DNA from: Eucalyptus grandis
Lineage: Eukaryota > Streptophyta > Magnoliopsida > Myrtales > Myrtaceae
Length of the DNA stretch: 64,000 bases
Direction of reading: 5' to 3'
Assembly: GCF_016545825.1 (NCBI RefSeq)
Contig: NC_052616.1
Coordinates: 1,302,001 to 1,366,000, forward strand
Positions 39,400 to 50,968 of the stretch are shown here, in pieces. The notes under the pieces were generated by a model, which was given only the letters and a program-made list of their open reading frames with translations, was not told the DNA's origin and did not search any database. The translations under genes and the position numbers were made by a program. How positions within the stretch are numbered: position 1 is the stretch's first letter; every line of letters starts with the position of its first letter.

Positions 39400-42258
39400 T
39401 GTTGACACCTATTTAAATTTAATTTTTAAAAATAAAAGATAATATTTGATTAGAGGGAAATTTTGAAAAAAAGTTTTGAATTCAAAAACCCAACTGTGGG
39501 ATTTTGAAGCCACTTTGTTGTTGAGAGGTTAAGCGAAAATCTCCATCTGTTAAAACAAATTCGAGTCTTCACTTTATAAATAGAGGGTGCGAGCTTTTGG
39601 CCTTTCGTCGAAAGAAAAGAAAATAGAAAAGGGAAGAGAAAGAAAAACAAAGAAGAGAAAACGTCAAAAAAGAAAAGCAGTGGAGCAGCATTTGCACAAG
39701 AAGACAGAGAGAGATGACGTGAGGCAAAGCAGAAAAGTGAGAGTGAGGGAGACGTGTGAGGGTTCGGCAGAGAAGAAAAAAAAAAAGAAAAAAAAGAAAA
39801 GGGGACTGTTCATCGTCTCCTTCGAGTAAGCCACCCGACGCCCCCTCTGTTCGCTGCTGCCCAAACCGAGCTCCTTCGCTGCCGGTCTCTCGCACCAGGC
39901 CACCCCCTGCGTCGCCGCTCGTCAGCCAGCCGCCCTGCTGCCGACGCTCCCCGTCGAGACACCACCGGTCGCCCGCGCACCTCAACCCATGATCTGCATC
40001 TCAGCTCACCGCCGGTGAACCCCTCGCGACGCCGGACCTGCGCCCGACACCATCCGCCGCTCCGTGTTCTCCCCCCTCGCGACGCCGGACTTGCACCCGA
40101 AGTCCGCCAACAACCCAGCGACGCCGGAGCCCTCTGTAGATCCCACGACGGCCCCGCTTCCGATCAGGACCTGCACCTGGAGTTTCCCGGCCCGCGACGC
40201 CCTTCGCCGGTGGTCTACGCCGACACCCGCGACGCCTCCTCTGCCTGCGCCTCCCGCCCGAGAGCCAGCGTCGCCCCCACTGGTCGCCGCGCCCCCGCGC
40301 CACCTTGCCGTCGCTGACCTGCAGCACCCGACGCCCTGCTCCACGGGTCCTTGCTGCTCGAGCGCCGCTGCTGCTCCTGCGACAAGCCGCGCCTCCTGGT
40401 CCGAGCTGCTGCCTCGCTTACCTTCCCGGCGTCCCCTGCAGCCCGCATCACCTCTGCTCCGCCTTCGAGGCTGCTGCCGTTGCCGATCCGATTGCCAGCC
40501 TTGCTCCGAATTCCTTCCCGAGCTCCGCCACCTGCTGCCGCCGGAGTTTCTCCCCTGCCAGACCTCCGATCTGCCGCCCCTCAATGGAGCCGGTGACCAG
40601 CCGCACGACCACAAGCCGTGCTTGGGAAGAAAAAAAGAAGGGAAAAAAAAAAAGAAAAAAAGAAAAGGAGATTAAGTAGTATTTTTTTATTTTTTATTTT
40701 TTTAACTTATTTCATGTTATGTTAGCTTTTTTTAAGTTGTAGTATTGTATGTCAATATTTATAGACTTTGTAGACATTAGGAGTTTTATCCCAAATTAAG
40801 GTAATTATTAATTTGACTCGTAAGACGCCGGGTCATTATGTTAATTACTTTAATTTTTTAGGAATTTTGATAGTATTTCAATTGTTAAAACATTATAGAG
40901 TTAAAATAATTGTTAATTTAATCCGTGAGACAACGGATTATTTTTTCGGTTATTTTAATTCTTATCTTCATTCTTTTAAATAATTACTTGTTTAGAAAGA
41001 TTAAATAAAAATAAAAATAAATCAGAAAATGCATAAAAATCTAAATATTGCATTAGAGCATTTAAGTTTAGTAAAATAGGACTATAGTCTTAGGGTTAGT
41101 AAATTAGAATTGCATTTATACGATTATAATTTTTAGATTATACTTTTAGATGAGTGATTTTTGTTAGGGCTAATTTTAAATAATGTTGGCATGTCTTGAT
41201 TTTTATATAGCTTTTAGGATAAAATATAGTTTAAGTTAAATTGATTCCTAAAATAAATTAGAATATCATTCACTTTAGTTAGTCTAATTAGTTTTAGATT
41301 AAGTCAATTTTCATTTAGTAAAACAAAAAAAGAGGAACAAAAAATGTTATGCATGCCATATGAGTTATAGTTTAATTTTTTTTAATAAAAATGAAAATGC
41401 TAAAAGATGATCTTTGCTCCATTAAGTTACTTTCTTTTCAATAAAAAAAAAAAACTATGTCATTAAAAAATAAAAATAAAAGATCTTTTCCTTGGTTAGT
41501 TAATAAGTTAATTCATAATTAATCTCATATCATCATTATTTAGCATAGGTTGCATATATGCATTAAAAAATGAATCATCATAAAAAATCATAAAATAGCA
41601 TGCGTACGTAGAAATCTGATATGCGTTCATCACATATCACGTGCGATATGCGTATTTAGGATTATATAAATTAGATTGCATACATATAGTAATAAGTTTA
41701 AGTCATATCATATGAATTGCATCTCACATATCATTAAAGTAAAATCCATGCATATTAAATTTAGATTAAGATTGCATATAATTAATTTTTTAAAAGAAAA
41801 AAAAAAATTAGGTGTCATGTTATTTAGAAATCATGTTTAGGACATGCATTTTTATTAGCATTTTTTATTTGAATGTTATTTTATTAATTGCGCATCCGCA
41901 TGACCACCATTTGCATGTTAGTAGCTTAGGTTTAAATTAATCAACATTGCCTGCAAAATATTTTTTAAAATTAAAATAAAAGGTACCGAAATGACGTTAG
42001 ACTAATCTAGCGTAATCATGTCCCCGGACCTATTGAATCTCTGGTTCGCAATAGTAAAGTATTCTTCCATACTTTACTTTGGTTTCTAACCAGCCCTAAT
42101 TGGTTAGTGGCGGCTCCAAATTGAAATTGCATGTTTAAATGAATTAATTTTTATCAAGTTGCGATTGGTAAGACTTGGGAGGGTCCATGCCAAGTCTTCG
42201 GACTTAGTAATCCATTAACCTAAACTTTAGGATTGCCCTGAAAATTTAGGTCACGACA
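39400..42258. mobile_element. solo LTR of 2.86 kb
   Basis: Starts TGTTGACACC and ends GGTCACGACA, so it has the TG...CA ends of a retrotransposon LTR. It is flanked by a perfect 5-bp target duplication, ATTTT at 39395-39399 and at 42259-42263, while copy 1 of the surrounding duplication has a single ATTTT (22600-22604). A TATA box (TATAAATA, 39575-39582) stands about 175 bp inside the left end, as expected of a U3 region. A GC-rich block at about 39830-40615 follows, then AT-rich sequence. No gag or pol, primer site or second LTR is present, hence solo. The long U5-like part resembles LTRs of large Ty3-gypsy elements (inference). Confidence 0.85.
39575..39582 (+). promoter_or_regulatory. TATA box of the solo LTR
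   Basis: TATAAATA followed by GAGGGTGCGAGC. It is the best TATA box in this part of the window, and transcription from it would run rightward through the GC-rich block of the LTR. Confidence 0.6.
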
Positions 42259-42565
42259 ATTTTCCTCTTCACTTGAAAATGAAGATGAAAATTTCTTCTT
42301 CTTATTCTTTTCCCTCCATTTTTAATCTCTTGAGTTTGTCACCTAGGGATAACCACTAGAAGCGTGGAAAACACTCTTTGTAGTCACAAAAGAGATAATA
42401 GCCCTTGCAATAGTAGAGGATTCCGCTAGCTTCAGTGGTTCGCCACGTAGGAGCAGCGAGTTCTAATAAAGAGAAGGCATCCAAAAGATAGAGTTTCAAA
42501 AGGATTGAAGAATAAAAAAATCATTTGGCTACGTCAAATGTTTCCTATTATAAGTTGGTTCTCTA

Positions 42566-43672
42566 GGGCGCGCATGACAACTATTCTATTCCAAAATAGT
42601 TTCTGAAACAGAAATAGATTTTTCTATTTATATTTTTACACGAAGTTTCTGAGCAAAAATACTGTTTTGATAACGATAAAAATTTCTGTTTTCAAAATAG
42701 AAATTTGTTTGATAACAGTATAAAATTTCTATTTCTTAAAACAATTTTTTCTTTTTTTGGAGCAAATGAGATGTCCATTCTTACAAATTTCATATGCTTA
42801 TGAACCCATTGACCCAAATACAAAGTAAGAGTTTTTTTTTTTTTTTTTTTTAGTAAAGTCTCCTTTTTAAAAAAAAAATACAAAGTAAGAGTTGTTATAT
42901 CAAAATTTCTATACTTTCACACAAAATTCTTATAGGCAATTACGGTCAAACAATATACTTATCAATAGTCTCCATACAATAGAAAAAAAGAGATCAATAT
43001 GCATTACTCTTGAGCATGATGGAAGGTTCCCAAAACTCTAGTAGAATGAATGTGGGCAACCATATTCTAATCCCCTTCATGCTAGTGTGTCATGTCGATC
43101 GCCGCCATAGTTTACAATATCGAGCAATCGTTTTAAAAAGAAACACAAAGAAGTGTATTGGGCAATTTGCGGCAAATTTTAAAAAATCAGTGAATTTTAC
43201 GAAGTGTAATAGAGCTTGTCATAAAGAACCATTACAAATAAGGGAAATCCTCAAGTAGAATATCACATTACAAGAATTGAGATAGGAATCATCAAATACA
43301 TTATCACATTACAAAAGCAAAGATTGAAAATCCCCAAATACAAAATAATAGAAATACATTACAAAAGTTGAAAACACAATTTCATGGAATCTCTGGCATA
43401 TTATGATCCATTGCCATCTTATTAGCAATACTTTTTCTAACATATTCATCTTAGTAGAAAATTTCATGGAGAAATTATTTCTGATTTTTGTTCCAGAAAT
43501 AAAGAAGTAGAAAATTTCTACTTCTGATTTCTGTTCCAAATCTATTTCTGGAACATAAATCTATTTCAGAAATAAAAAAAAGCGGAATAAGTTTATCAAG
43601 CGGTTTCTATTCCGAAACATGTCGAATAGAAAAATTGTTTCTGAAACAAAATTCTGGTTTGTCATGCACCCC
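42566..43672. mobile_element. PIF/Harbinger-like MITE, 1.1 kb
   Basis: Left end GGGCGCGCATGACAA, right end TTGTCATGCACCCC read outward; CTA flanks both sides (42563-42565 and 43673-43675). Copy 1 of the surrounding duplication shows the empty site (TTTCTAGTAT). Arms again carry TTTCTATTCCAGAAATAG-type phrases like the relatives at 16807 and 60547. The interior is AT-rich and lacks the GC-rich core of those two; no transposase is visible. Confidence 0.8.
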
Positions 43673-43689
43673 CTAATTTAATTTTTCCT

Positions 43690-44480
43690 AATTTGAAAAG
43701 ATTCAATATGCAAGTCAAGTGAAGCTCCTATTATGAAATGAGATCAATTGAGTATAGAACAATCCCAAAGAATGATGTTAGAAAAGAAGTAATTAAGAAT
43801 AATCCATATGTTAGTGCAATTGGCAGTTTTATATATGCATAATTATGTATCAGACCGGACATTGCTTTTGCTGTGAATACTTTTGGAATATATTTGTCGA
43901 ATCCAAGTCATGAACATTGGGTTGCAGCTAAAAAGGTAATGAGATATCTACAACAAACAAAAGACTTCATGCTCGTGTATAATAGAGTTGAGGACCTAAA
44001 GGTGATTGGATATGCAGATGATGATTTGCTAGTTGTTCAGATGACAGAAAATCAACTTCTGGATACATTGTTATGATGGTTGGAGGTGCTATTTCTCAGA
44101 AAAGCGCAAAACAAACATTGATTACGAACTCTACAATGTATGTTGAGTTTGTAGCGTGTTACGGTGCATCAATTCAAAATATTTGACTCAAAAATTTGAT
44201 CTCAGAATTGCGAGTTGTGGATTCTATTGCTAAACCTATAGTGATCTACTATGACAATACTGCAGCTATATTTTATTCCAAGAATGACAAGATCAGCAAT
44301 GCGTCCAAACACACGGAGATAAAAAATTATACTATTAAGGACTTGGTCAAAAGGGGAAATATTTTGATATTATTTTGATTGAGAATAATATGTTGGCTGA
44401 TTCTCTAACAAAAGGTTTACAGCCCATTTTTTTAAAGAACATATAAAGAATATGGGTATTTTAGACTCTTTTGATTTCTT
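43690..44480 (+). pseudogene. Ty1/copia polyprotein fragment (reverse transcriptase end, RNase H)
   Basis: The order of motifs is that of a copia element: RPDIAFAVNTF, then HWVAAKKVMRYLQQTKDF, GYADDD, and in the RNase H part YYDNTAAIFYSKND, SKHTEIKNY, VKRGNI, then LADSLTKGL. Several frame changes and stops lie between them, and the 5' two thirds of the polyprotein and the first LTR are missing. It is a dead 3' fragment, followed by the polypurine tract and LTR at 45177. Confidence 0.85.
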
Positions 44481-45176
44481 TTGTTAGTGAAAGCTATATA
44501 ATTTGTATTTCTGGATATTATAGTTATATGCAAATTGATAATGCTTTTATGATATATGCAAATTGATCATGCTTTTATGATATATGCAAATTGATAATGC
44601 TTTTATGATATCTATTAAGGTATTTATTTTCAATGATCATTATGGTTGATTATATTGTTATCATTTCTCCTATTGACTGAAAAATGGAAATATAAAACAG
44701 CATCTTTAAACAAATTTTAGTTTAAAAACGATTGGATGTCACTAATTATAAGATCTCATATTGAATTGTGACATAGTCATGCGTTTCATGTTGTTTAGAA
44801 ATTGCGCTAATGCAGTTTCATGTTGTTGAGAAATTGCATTGAAAACCAATAAGAAACAATGTATATTCCGATCACATGTTAGTATTATTTCTTACTACAC
44901 TTTGCTAGGGTCATGATTCATGAAAATATAATACTTATTATATATTATTATGGAATGTCATGTGTTGCAGTATTTTCTTAACATATTGATCCCCATAATC
45001 CTATACTGAGGTTATATAGAATTATATTAGTTTTGAGATGCCATTATTGGAATATAATTTTTAAGTTGTGGCTACATAAAACAAAATTTTCAGTTATTAA
45101 CCTAATAGTATCGTTTTAATATAAAATATTTTTTCAAAATAAAAATAAGTTAATTAATATAGCCCAAGTAGGAGAA

Positions 45177-45606
45177 TGTTGGAAATTTCCTATAATATTG
45201 GCTTACATTAATTAATTGATTTTCTATTTTAAATAATCGAGTTAATATTTGTTAAACCCTTAAGCGATCTTATTGAATTGAGTTTTGGCATCTATTAATA
45301 ACAGGCCTAGTTAAGCAGCAAAGTATAGATAATTCTTGTTTTAAGTCCATAATGGAAGAGGCTTAATTGACACATTATTTATTAGGTTTACTATGTCCCC
45401 TCTCTAACCTATAAAAATGTAGGTTATGCCTATCAATTGCTTAATCCAATTAAAAGATGTTAGACTGAAATAGATCATAGAAATGAAGATCTAGCATTCT
45501 AATAGATTTCTGATTAAATAGATTGATCTATTTTTTTTCAAATGAAGTAATGGCTCAAACAAGTACGTTTTAATTCCATTGCATATATCGTTTTTGATGT
45601 TTTACA
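45177..45606 (+). mobile_element. 3' LTR of the copia fragment
   Basis: A polypurine tract (AGTAGGAGAA, 45167-45176) is followed directly by TGTTGGAAATTTCC, the normal start of a copia LTR. The end is taken as TTTTACA at about 45606. The sequence TATAAAAATGTAGG near 45411 may be its TATA box. With no first LTR to compare, the right end is uncertain. Confidence 0.6.
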
Positions 45607-45787
45607 GTCATATATGGATCTAATTGTTCTTGATTAATTAGTTGTTGTTGCTTTTTTTTTTTTTTTGTAAGGTAAGTAATATATTGACTTTTGAACCAAA
45701 ATATACATAAAAAAGATCTTAGCACCAAAAACTTACACTCAAAATGACAAACATGTAAACTGAGTGGAAGGGTGTCAAGAAATTAGT

Positions 45788-46663
45788 TTATGTGGATAAT
45801 TTTCTACAAATGAAGGTAGCTTGCGTGTTTACAAGTAAATCCTTAGCTTGGAGAAGAGCTAATGACCAGGTAAGTGAGGATTTCAAGAAATCTTTCAATT
45901 TATCAAAGATGGCATCTTCTTGTTCTCTAAGTCTACAAAAGAAAAACACAACAAAATTTGAAATCATTAATTTATGATGATATTATATAATACAAGCTTG
46001 TAGCGAAGTGGTGCACCTGCATGCTTAAATCTTGATCGACGGAGGCTTACTTATCCACAAACGAAACTGTACAATGATTAATAATTTTTTTTTTTTTAAC
46101 GAGTACAATGAGTAAAATTAACTAGACATATTGTGAGTGCAAATTGCTTTACAACATGTCATAGGCGAGTCCATCAATACAAACTAAAGCTTAGCTACAA
46201 CGACATGCAAAGTCCATATAGTTAGTTTAAACAAGTTAATTGCAGTAAGTTATAAAGAATTCTTAATGTGCAAGGATTTTTGCAAAAGTAATACAATTAA
46301 AAGCTGCAATAAATATAGAAAGCTAAGTGCCCCAAATGCTCACGACACAAAGCAAGATACAATTCATAAGGAATGAGATAAACGTGTGTGAACAATGAAG
46401 AGTTGAGTAAAAAACCTTCTGTTGTTGCCGTTGTTGATGTTGCTCGCTGTCTCTGTACTAAATAGGGAACAAATTATTTCCAAGAAAAATACTTTAAAAA
46501 GAAAAATAGCTACTTTATCCGTGCTCTAAGCAAAGTACTTAGGGCATTTTTACATGAATGAATTACATACCTTTCGACCATGATTGCGTGATCCTTCATG
46601 TTCTGGAGAAGTTGGAACTCTATGAATTCTGTGGTTGCTTTTGTGAATGAGGAAGTGGAACTG

Positions 46664-46695
<32 letters not shown>

Positions 46696-46780
46696 CATCT
46701 GCTGTGACTTCAATTATTAGTTTATCTAATTGAAGTGGACTTGACTTTTGCAAATGCCGTCACCAAATTGGCGTGAAAAC
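45788..46780 (-). pseudogene. two-helix membrane protein family, copy C
   Basis: This copy keeps the exon order lost in the others. A first exon at about 46640-46570 encodes TEFIEFQLLQNMKDHAIM before a donor. A short second piece lies at 46480-46430. The last exon, 45932-45788, begins after TTTGTAG and reads LREQEDAIFDKLKDFLKSS and SLALLQAKDLLVNTQ, then stops soon after, before the first membrane helix of copy B. A TG microsatellite (46667-46695) sits at the upstream side and would be read as His-Thr repeats if translated. Intron text also matches copy B (46050-46080 and 46200-46245). Confidence 0.5.
46667..46695. repeat. (TG)n microsatellite
   Basis: About 29 bases of uninterrupted TG at the upstream side of family copy C. 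Confidence 0.95.
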
Positions 46781-46889
46781 AGCGGTTGAGGCTCACTCGT
46801 CAATCATGAGTTTGTGACCATCATCCTATAGTTACAGGCTCAGTGAATTCTTCTATTTTCCGAATTTTTTCATGATGTTGCTAGTATAT

Positions 46890-47230
46890 ATATATAGGTC
46901 TTGTTTATTTTTCCCTTTCTTCTTTTTTATATTTCTCCTCTGCATTCATTTACTCATATATTTATTTTTTTCTTGACGGGAAAAGCTAACTTTTTATTTA
47001 CTGTTTTCTCAATTTTTTCATGATTTCAAAGAACGAGCAAAAACGGTAAAAGAGTTTTCAATGTGAACCATTTGGATTATCTCTATTCTATTCTCTTCTA
47101 TGGTCCATCTATCCATCTATATAGTTCTTCAAAGCAGAATTCTCTCTTCAGCCAACCAAGCCAAACCCATTCCCATGGCCATTTTCCTTCTCACTTGCAA
47201 ATGAAGATGAAAATTTTATTTTCCTTTCCC
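46890..47230. repeat. third, partial copy of the duplicated flank
   Basis: Matches the right part of the duplication at 22340-22690: GGGAAAAGCTAACTTTT, CTCTCTTCAGCCAACCAAGCC (against CTCTTCAGCCAGCCAAACG) and CTTCTCACTTGCAAATGAAG (against CTTCTCACTTGAAAATGAAG). It stands just upstream of family copy C, which suggests that gene and flank were duplicated together. Confidence 0.7.
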
Positions 47231-47765
47231 CTTTTCTGATCTCTTGCGGTCCCACTTTGACATGCTTTTGCAACTTTTGCGTCTTGCTTGGGATAGAAAA
47301 TGCAACAATATAGAAGGAAAGGAAGTAGACAGTTCGCATCAGGAAACTTCTTGGTGCCAAGGCAAAGAGAGAATTGGTTCCCAGAAACATAGTTTTGCAA
47401 CTTTTGCTGTTCCACCTTGATTTCTCCTTAGTCCACTTTAACACGCTTTGGCGACTTTTGCATCTTTCATCGGGTAGAAAATGCAACCTGAACCAGGCAA
47501 AAGTCAAGCAACCTCCAGTCTTCCACGACTTTGGCATTTATTACTTACAAACCTACCCGCATAGTAAAAGATTAGGCGTGGGCCACTCTAAATTTGCGCT
47601 TATTCCCCACCTTTTTTATTCTTTCTGTTGTCTTTTGGGTTACTCTTAATTTGAGCTTATTCCTTACCTTTTCTTTATTCTTTTTGTTGTCCATTTGAGG
47701 TCCAAGAGGTTTTCTTTCTGTTTGGCCTCTTTCTAAAAAAAATTCCATTGGAGACGAAAATGCTG
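47231..47765. other. unassigned, with an internal repeat
   Basis: A phrase of about 60 bp ending GGGATAGAAAATGCAAC (47250-47307) is echoed at 47430-47488 (GGGTAGAAAATGCAACC), each after GCAACTTTTGCGTC or GCGACTTTTGCATC. An open frame of 129 codons on the minus strand crosses both, but has no family motif. I make no gene call. Confidence 0.35.
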
Positions 47766-48610
47766 TGAGAAAATATTGGGTACGTCTGGTGCTCCAGCGT
47801 GGCAAACAAGAAGGAGGTAAGAAGGCGACACGTGTCCACGGGCCCACAATCCGGACAGACTGAGCAGGACGTGAGTGAGGCGCCATTTTGAAAAATTTTC
47901 GCTCCTGTAGCTGCAGCAAAAGGACGATAGACCCTCTTTACTTTCTTCACGCCTCTCCACTCCTTCCGTAAATTCAAAATTCCAGGTCTCCTCTCTCTCT
48001 CCGGCGCTTGCTCGCTCTCTCCGGCGCTCGTGCTCGTGCTATATTTGAGCCGACGTCGCTGGCAAGGTTCTTGCTCCCGTCGACGTCCGCCGCAAGCTCG
48101 CTCGACCTCACCTCCATCTTCACTGTCACTCTCGGCCTCTCCCTCGCTCCCGCTCTCCCTCCTTCGATCTTCCCCTGCCTAGCGCTGCCCCTCCGTGGAT
48201 CACGCTCACAGCCGTGTCGTTCGAGAACTCGAACCCCTCGAAGTTGGTGTTCCGGAGGATGGCCTCCCAACCGGCGAAGCGGTCGAGGGAGCTGAGAAGG
48301 AGGCCGCGGTGGAGTAGTTGAGGGACTTGACGTCGACGCGGCGAAGCCTGAGCTCGAGGTTCTTGACACGGACGGTGAGGGCGAACCCGAGGAAGGCGGC
48401 GCGGAGGATGACGATCGGGGCGAGGGCGTAGACGAAGCACTTGCTGCTGCTGCGCCTCTGGTTGCGGCGAGGCGGCGGCTTCGCGAAGTGGGCGAGCTCC
48501 ACGTCGTCGCTCCGGAGGCGGCGTCCGGAGGGCACGATTGGGCTGGTCGGATCTTCTTTAGGCATCGCGAAAGTCGGAGTTCAAGCGAACGCGAGAGAGC
48601 ACGGGTCACT
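47766..48610 (-). repeat. inverted duplication, left arm
   Basis: Pairs with 50142-50968 in opposite orientation over its whole length, from TGACCCGTGCTCTCTCGC through the LEA2-like gene to ACGTACCCAATATTTTCTCA. The arms differ by substitutions and by the small deletions described for the right copy. The spacer between arms is about 1.53 kb. Confidence 0.9.
47974..48565 (-). pseudogene. LEA2-like (NDR1/HIN1-like) gene, left copy
   Basis: Single-exon gene for a small type II membrane protein with an LEA_2 domain, a family linked to stress and defence in plants. Starting at the ATG at 48565 it reads MPKEDPTSP, then SSSKCFVYALAPIVILRAAF (membrane helix), LTVRVKNLELRLRRVDVKSL, RNTNFEGFEFSN, SVIHGGAALG, RVTVKMEVRSSELA and SDVGS to a stop at 47974. 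Two frame changes are needed, near 48270 (after FSAPSTAS) and near 48195. Length, order of motifs and lack of introns fit the family; usual members are about 200 residues. The frame breaks may be real decay or consensus errors. Confidence 0.7.
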
Positions 48611-50141
48611 CACTGAGGGTTGATGTGTTCCTATGTGTCGTCCGAGGTTTTTGCCAGTCGGACGTGCGGGACCGTGTGAAAGCTGGGTCTGAGTGGGTCT
48701 GTGCTGTGCTGCTCTGTCGCTATCGCTCTTTGAACCTCCGCCAGTGATGACCCGCGCAGGGCGTTCGAGGCGGCATAGGAAGGTGCTAAAGCCCGAGGCA
48801 AGATTGACGGCAGCGGAGGGTGGAGGAAGAAGAGCAGATGGGTAGTCACTCACTCGAAATTTCAAGTGTTAGCTTGATAGAGTGCAAGGCTTCAGAAACC
48901 AAAGCACATCGAGCGGCCTTGCGCCTCTTCCATCAACCATAGGAACAGTTTTTCCTCTGTCGGGAGTTTCCTCCTTTGCCACCGCCCCCTTGTTCAACTT
49001 CACCTCTTGAAGGATTTGTCTCTCCAGAAAATTACAGTGTTTATGAATACCAACATAACGTGCACATACGGGGGAATCTAAACAGTAATCTGGTTTAAAA
49101 CCAAATATTAGATATATGTGATATACGTCAGTTTGGTTGAGAACTACCCACAAAATTATAGGTTTAACGCATATGGCTGAAATATTCATAATAGGCCAAT
49201 TACGTGGCTGACATTTCTAGTCCCAATTTCCACAACCAACTTCTTCAAGTTGACCTTTGTTCTGCTTAGCAAGCGCTTGAATTGCAGCCCACTGTGTCTT
49301 TGAAAAACATCAGTCCACACAAAATAAACAACAGAGAAGATCGCCCACAATTTTTAGACTGGCATTCTCTGTTTGTAGAGGCATGTCCCTACATAAACAA
49401 TGATTTTTAGCGTCCCTGTTGTGCATCAAGTTGGATTTGGGCTTCCAGAAATTTCTGCATTCTCTCTTAGAAAATGCCAACCAGATTGAAATGGTTTGGA
49501 GCCAATCCAATACATTCTGGTGGTGAAAGCGAGGAAAAACATGTGGATGCTTGATTAACATTTTCTGTCTCGGATAGGTAAAGTTTGAGATTGGCCTAAT
49601 CAAGTCACCCCTACTAAATTTTTATGTTCCAATCTAAATGAACTCAACCATGGGAAAGCAAAACAACTCTGGATTGCTAATTATATGTTTCAAAAGCATG
49701 GTTACTTGTTTTAAGGACCATGGCACATTCTTTCAAGTCAACAGAAGGATGGACTAGTAGGTGTTTTATGTCATTTTCTCAGGGGCGTTCTAGGATGATA
49801 CATCCATGTTTTTGGCCCTGTGGGTTAAGTAATCCATGGAACAACCCAAAGACTCAGATTGACCCTTTATTTGCATCAATCTGGACACCTCCTCTGCTGA
49901 TAAAGATTGACCCTTAAGCGAAATTGACGGGAAGTGATCTCCGGAGACAAATGATCCAATCTGCTATCCCAAATATAGATTGAAAAAGAACGAGAAGCAG
50001 CAAGAAAAAGGTTTAGAGAGGAAGAGAGACCAGATATAGTATTTAAAAGCTCTCTATTCATGATTTCTTGAATAATATGAACACGATAACAATCATCCGG
50101 CAAACCCAAAAAGAAAAGCGAAAGCACCACCATCAAGAACA
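48611..50141. other. spacer of the inverted duplication
   Basis: Contains the upstream regions of both LEA2-like copies, which point away from each other. No exon is supported; short open frames near 48581-48865 and 49310-49603 have no domain. The two presumed promoters are not obviously similar beyond the arm edges. Confidence 0.45.
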
Positions 50142-50968
50142 TTGACCCGTGCTCTCTCGCATTCGCTTGAACTCCGACTTTCGCAATGCCTAAAGAAGAT
50201 CCGACCAACCCTAACGTGCCCTCCGGAGCGACGACGTGGAGCTCGCCCACTTCGCGAAGCCACCGCCTCGCCGTAACCAGAGGCGCAGCAGCAGCAAGTG
50301 CTTCGTCTACGCCCTCGCCCCGATCATCATCCTCCACGCCGCCTTCTTCGGGTTCGCCCTCACCGTCCGCGTCAAGAGCCCCGAGCTCAGGCTTCGCCGC
50401 GTTGACGTCAAGTCCCTCGACTACTCCACCACGGCCTCCTTCTCAGCTTCCTCGACCGCGTCGCTGGTTGGGGAGGCCGTCCTCCGGAACACCAACTTCG
50501 GAGGGTTCGAGTTCTCGAACGGCACGGCTGTCAGCGTGATCCACGGAGGGGCAGCGCTGGGCGGGGAAGATCGAAGGAGGGAGAGGCCGAGAGTGACGGT
50601 GAAGATGGAGGTGAGGTCGAGCGAGCTTGCGGCGAACGACGACGGGAGCAGGAGTCTTGTCAGCGACGTCGGCTCAAATATAGCACGAGCACGAGCGTCG
50701 GAGAGAGCGAGCGAGCGCCGGAGAGAGGAAACCCTGAAATTTTGAATTTACGAAAGAAGGGAGAAGGGAGGCGTCAAGAAAGTAGAGGGTCTGTCGTCTT
50801 TTTGCTGTAGCTACAGGAGCGAAATTTTTTCAAAATGGCACCTCACTCACGTCCTGCTCAGTCTGTCCGGATTGTGGGCTCCATGAGTACACGTGTCGCC
50901 TTCCTACCGCCTTCTTGTTTGCCACGCTGGAGCACCAAACGTACCCAATATTTTCTCAAATGCTGTCC
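50142..50968 (+). repeat. inverted duplication, right arm
   Basis: Reverse complement of 47766-48610. It is about 18 bp shorter than the left arm, owing mostly to a 13-bp and a 16-bp deletion inside the gene, offset by small insertions elsewhere. Confidence 0.9.
50186..50745 (+). pseudogene. LEA2-like (NDR1/HIN1-like) gene, right copy
   Basis: Starts ATG at 50186 with MPKEDPTNPNVPSG, then loses frame at about 50228 where 13 bp present in the left copy are missing (one of two direct CTCCGGA repeats with the sequence between). The rest is open from about 50236 to the stop at 50745: ELAHFAKPPPRRN, SSKCFVYALAPIIILHAAF (membrane helix), RVKSPELRLRRVDVKSL, LVGEAVLRNTNFGGFEFSN, RVTVKMEVRSSELA. A second loss of 16 bp near 50578 lies between AGGGAGAG repeats. 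Without an ATG in the long frame a normal protein cannot be made, unless translation starts downstream; the next Met codons lie beyond the helix. Confidence 0.75.

Larger units (their letters stand above)
37965..43720. repeat. segmental duplication, copy 2 (with two insertions)
   Basis: Same sequence as 21138-22990, but split by a solo LTR (39400-42258) and a Harbinger-like MITE (42566-43672). The three remaining parts (37965-39399, 42259-42565, 43673-43720) join in the same order as in copy 1. Divergence is moderate, with many substitutions and short indels. A T-run of about 20 at 38968-38987 is unique to this copy. Confidence 0.85.

Noticed and set aside
40001..40679. Open frames of about 200 codons on both strands in the GC-rich part of the solo LTR
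   Set aside because: Same composition effect. No homologous motif, no splice context, and the region lies inside a clear LTR.
50236..50745. A 169-codon LEA2-like protein starting at 50236
   Set aside because: The first codon there is GTG, which is not a normal plant start. The true ATG at 50186 is out of frame after a 13-bp loss.
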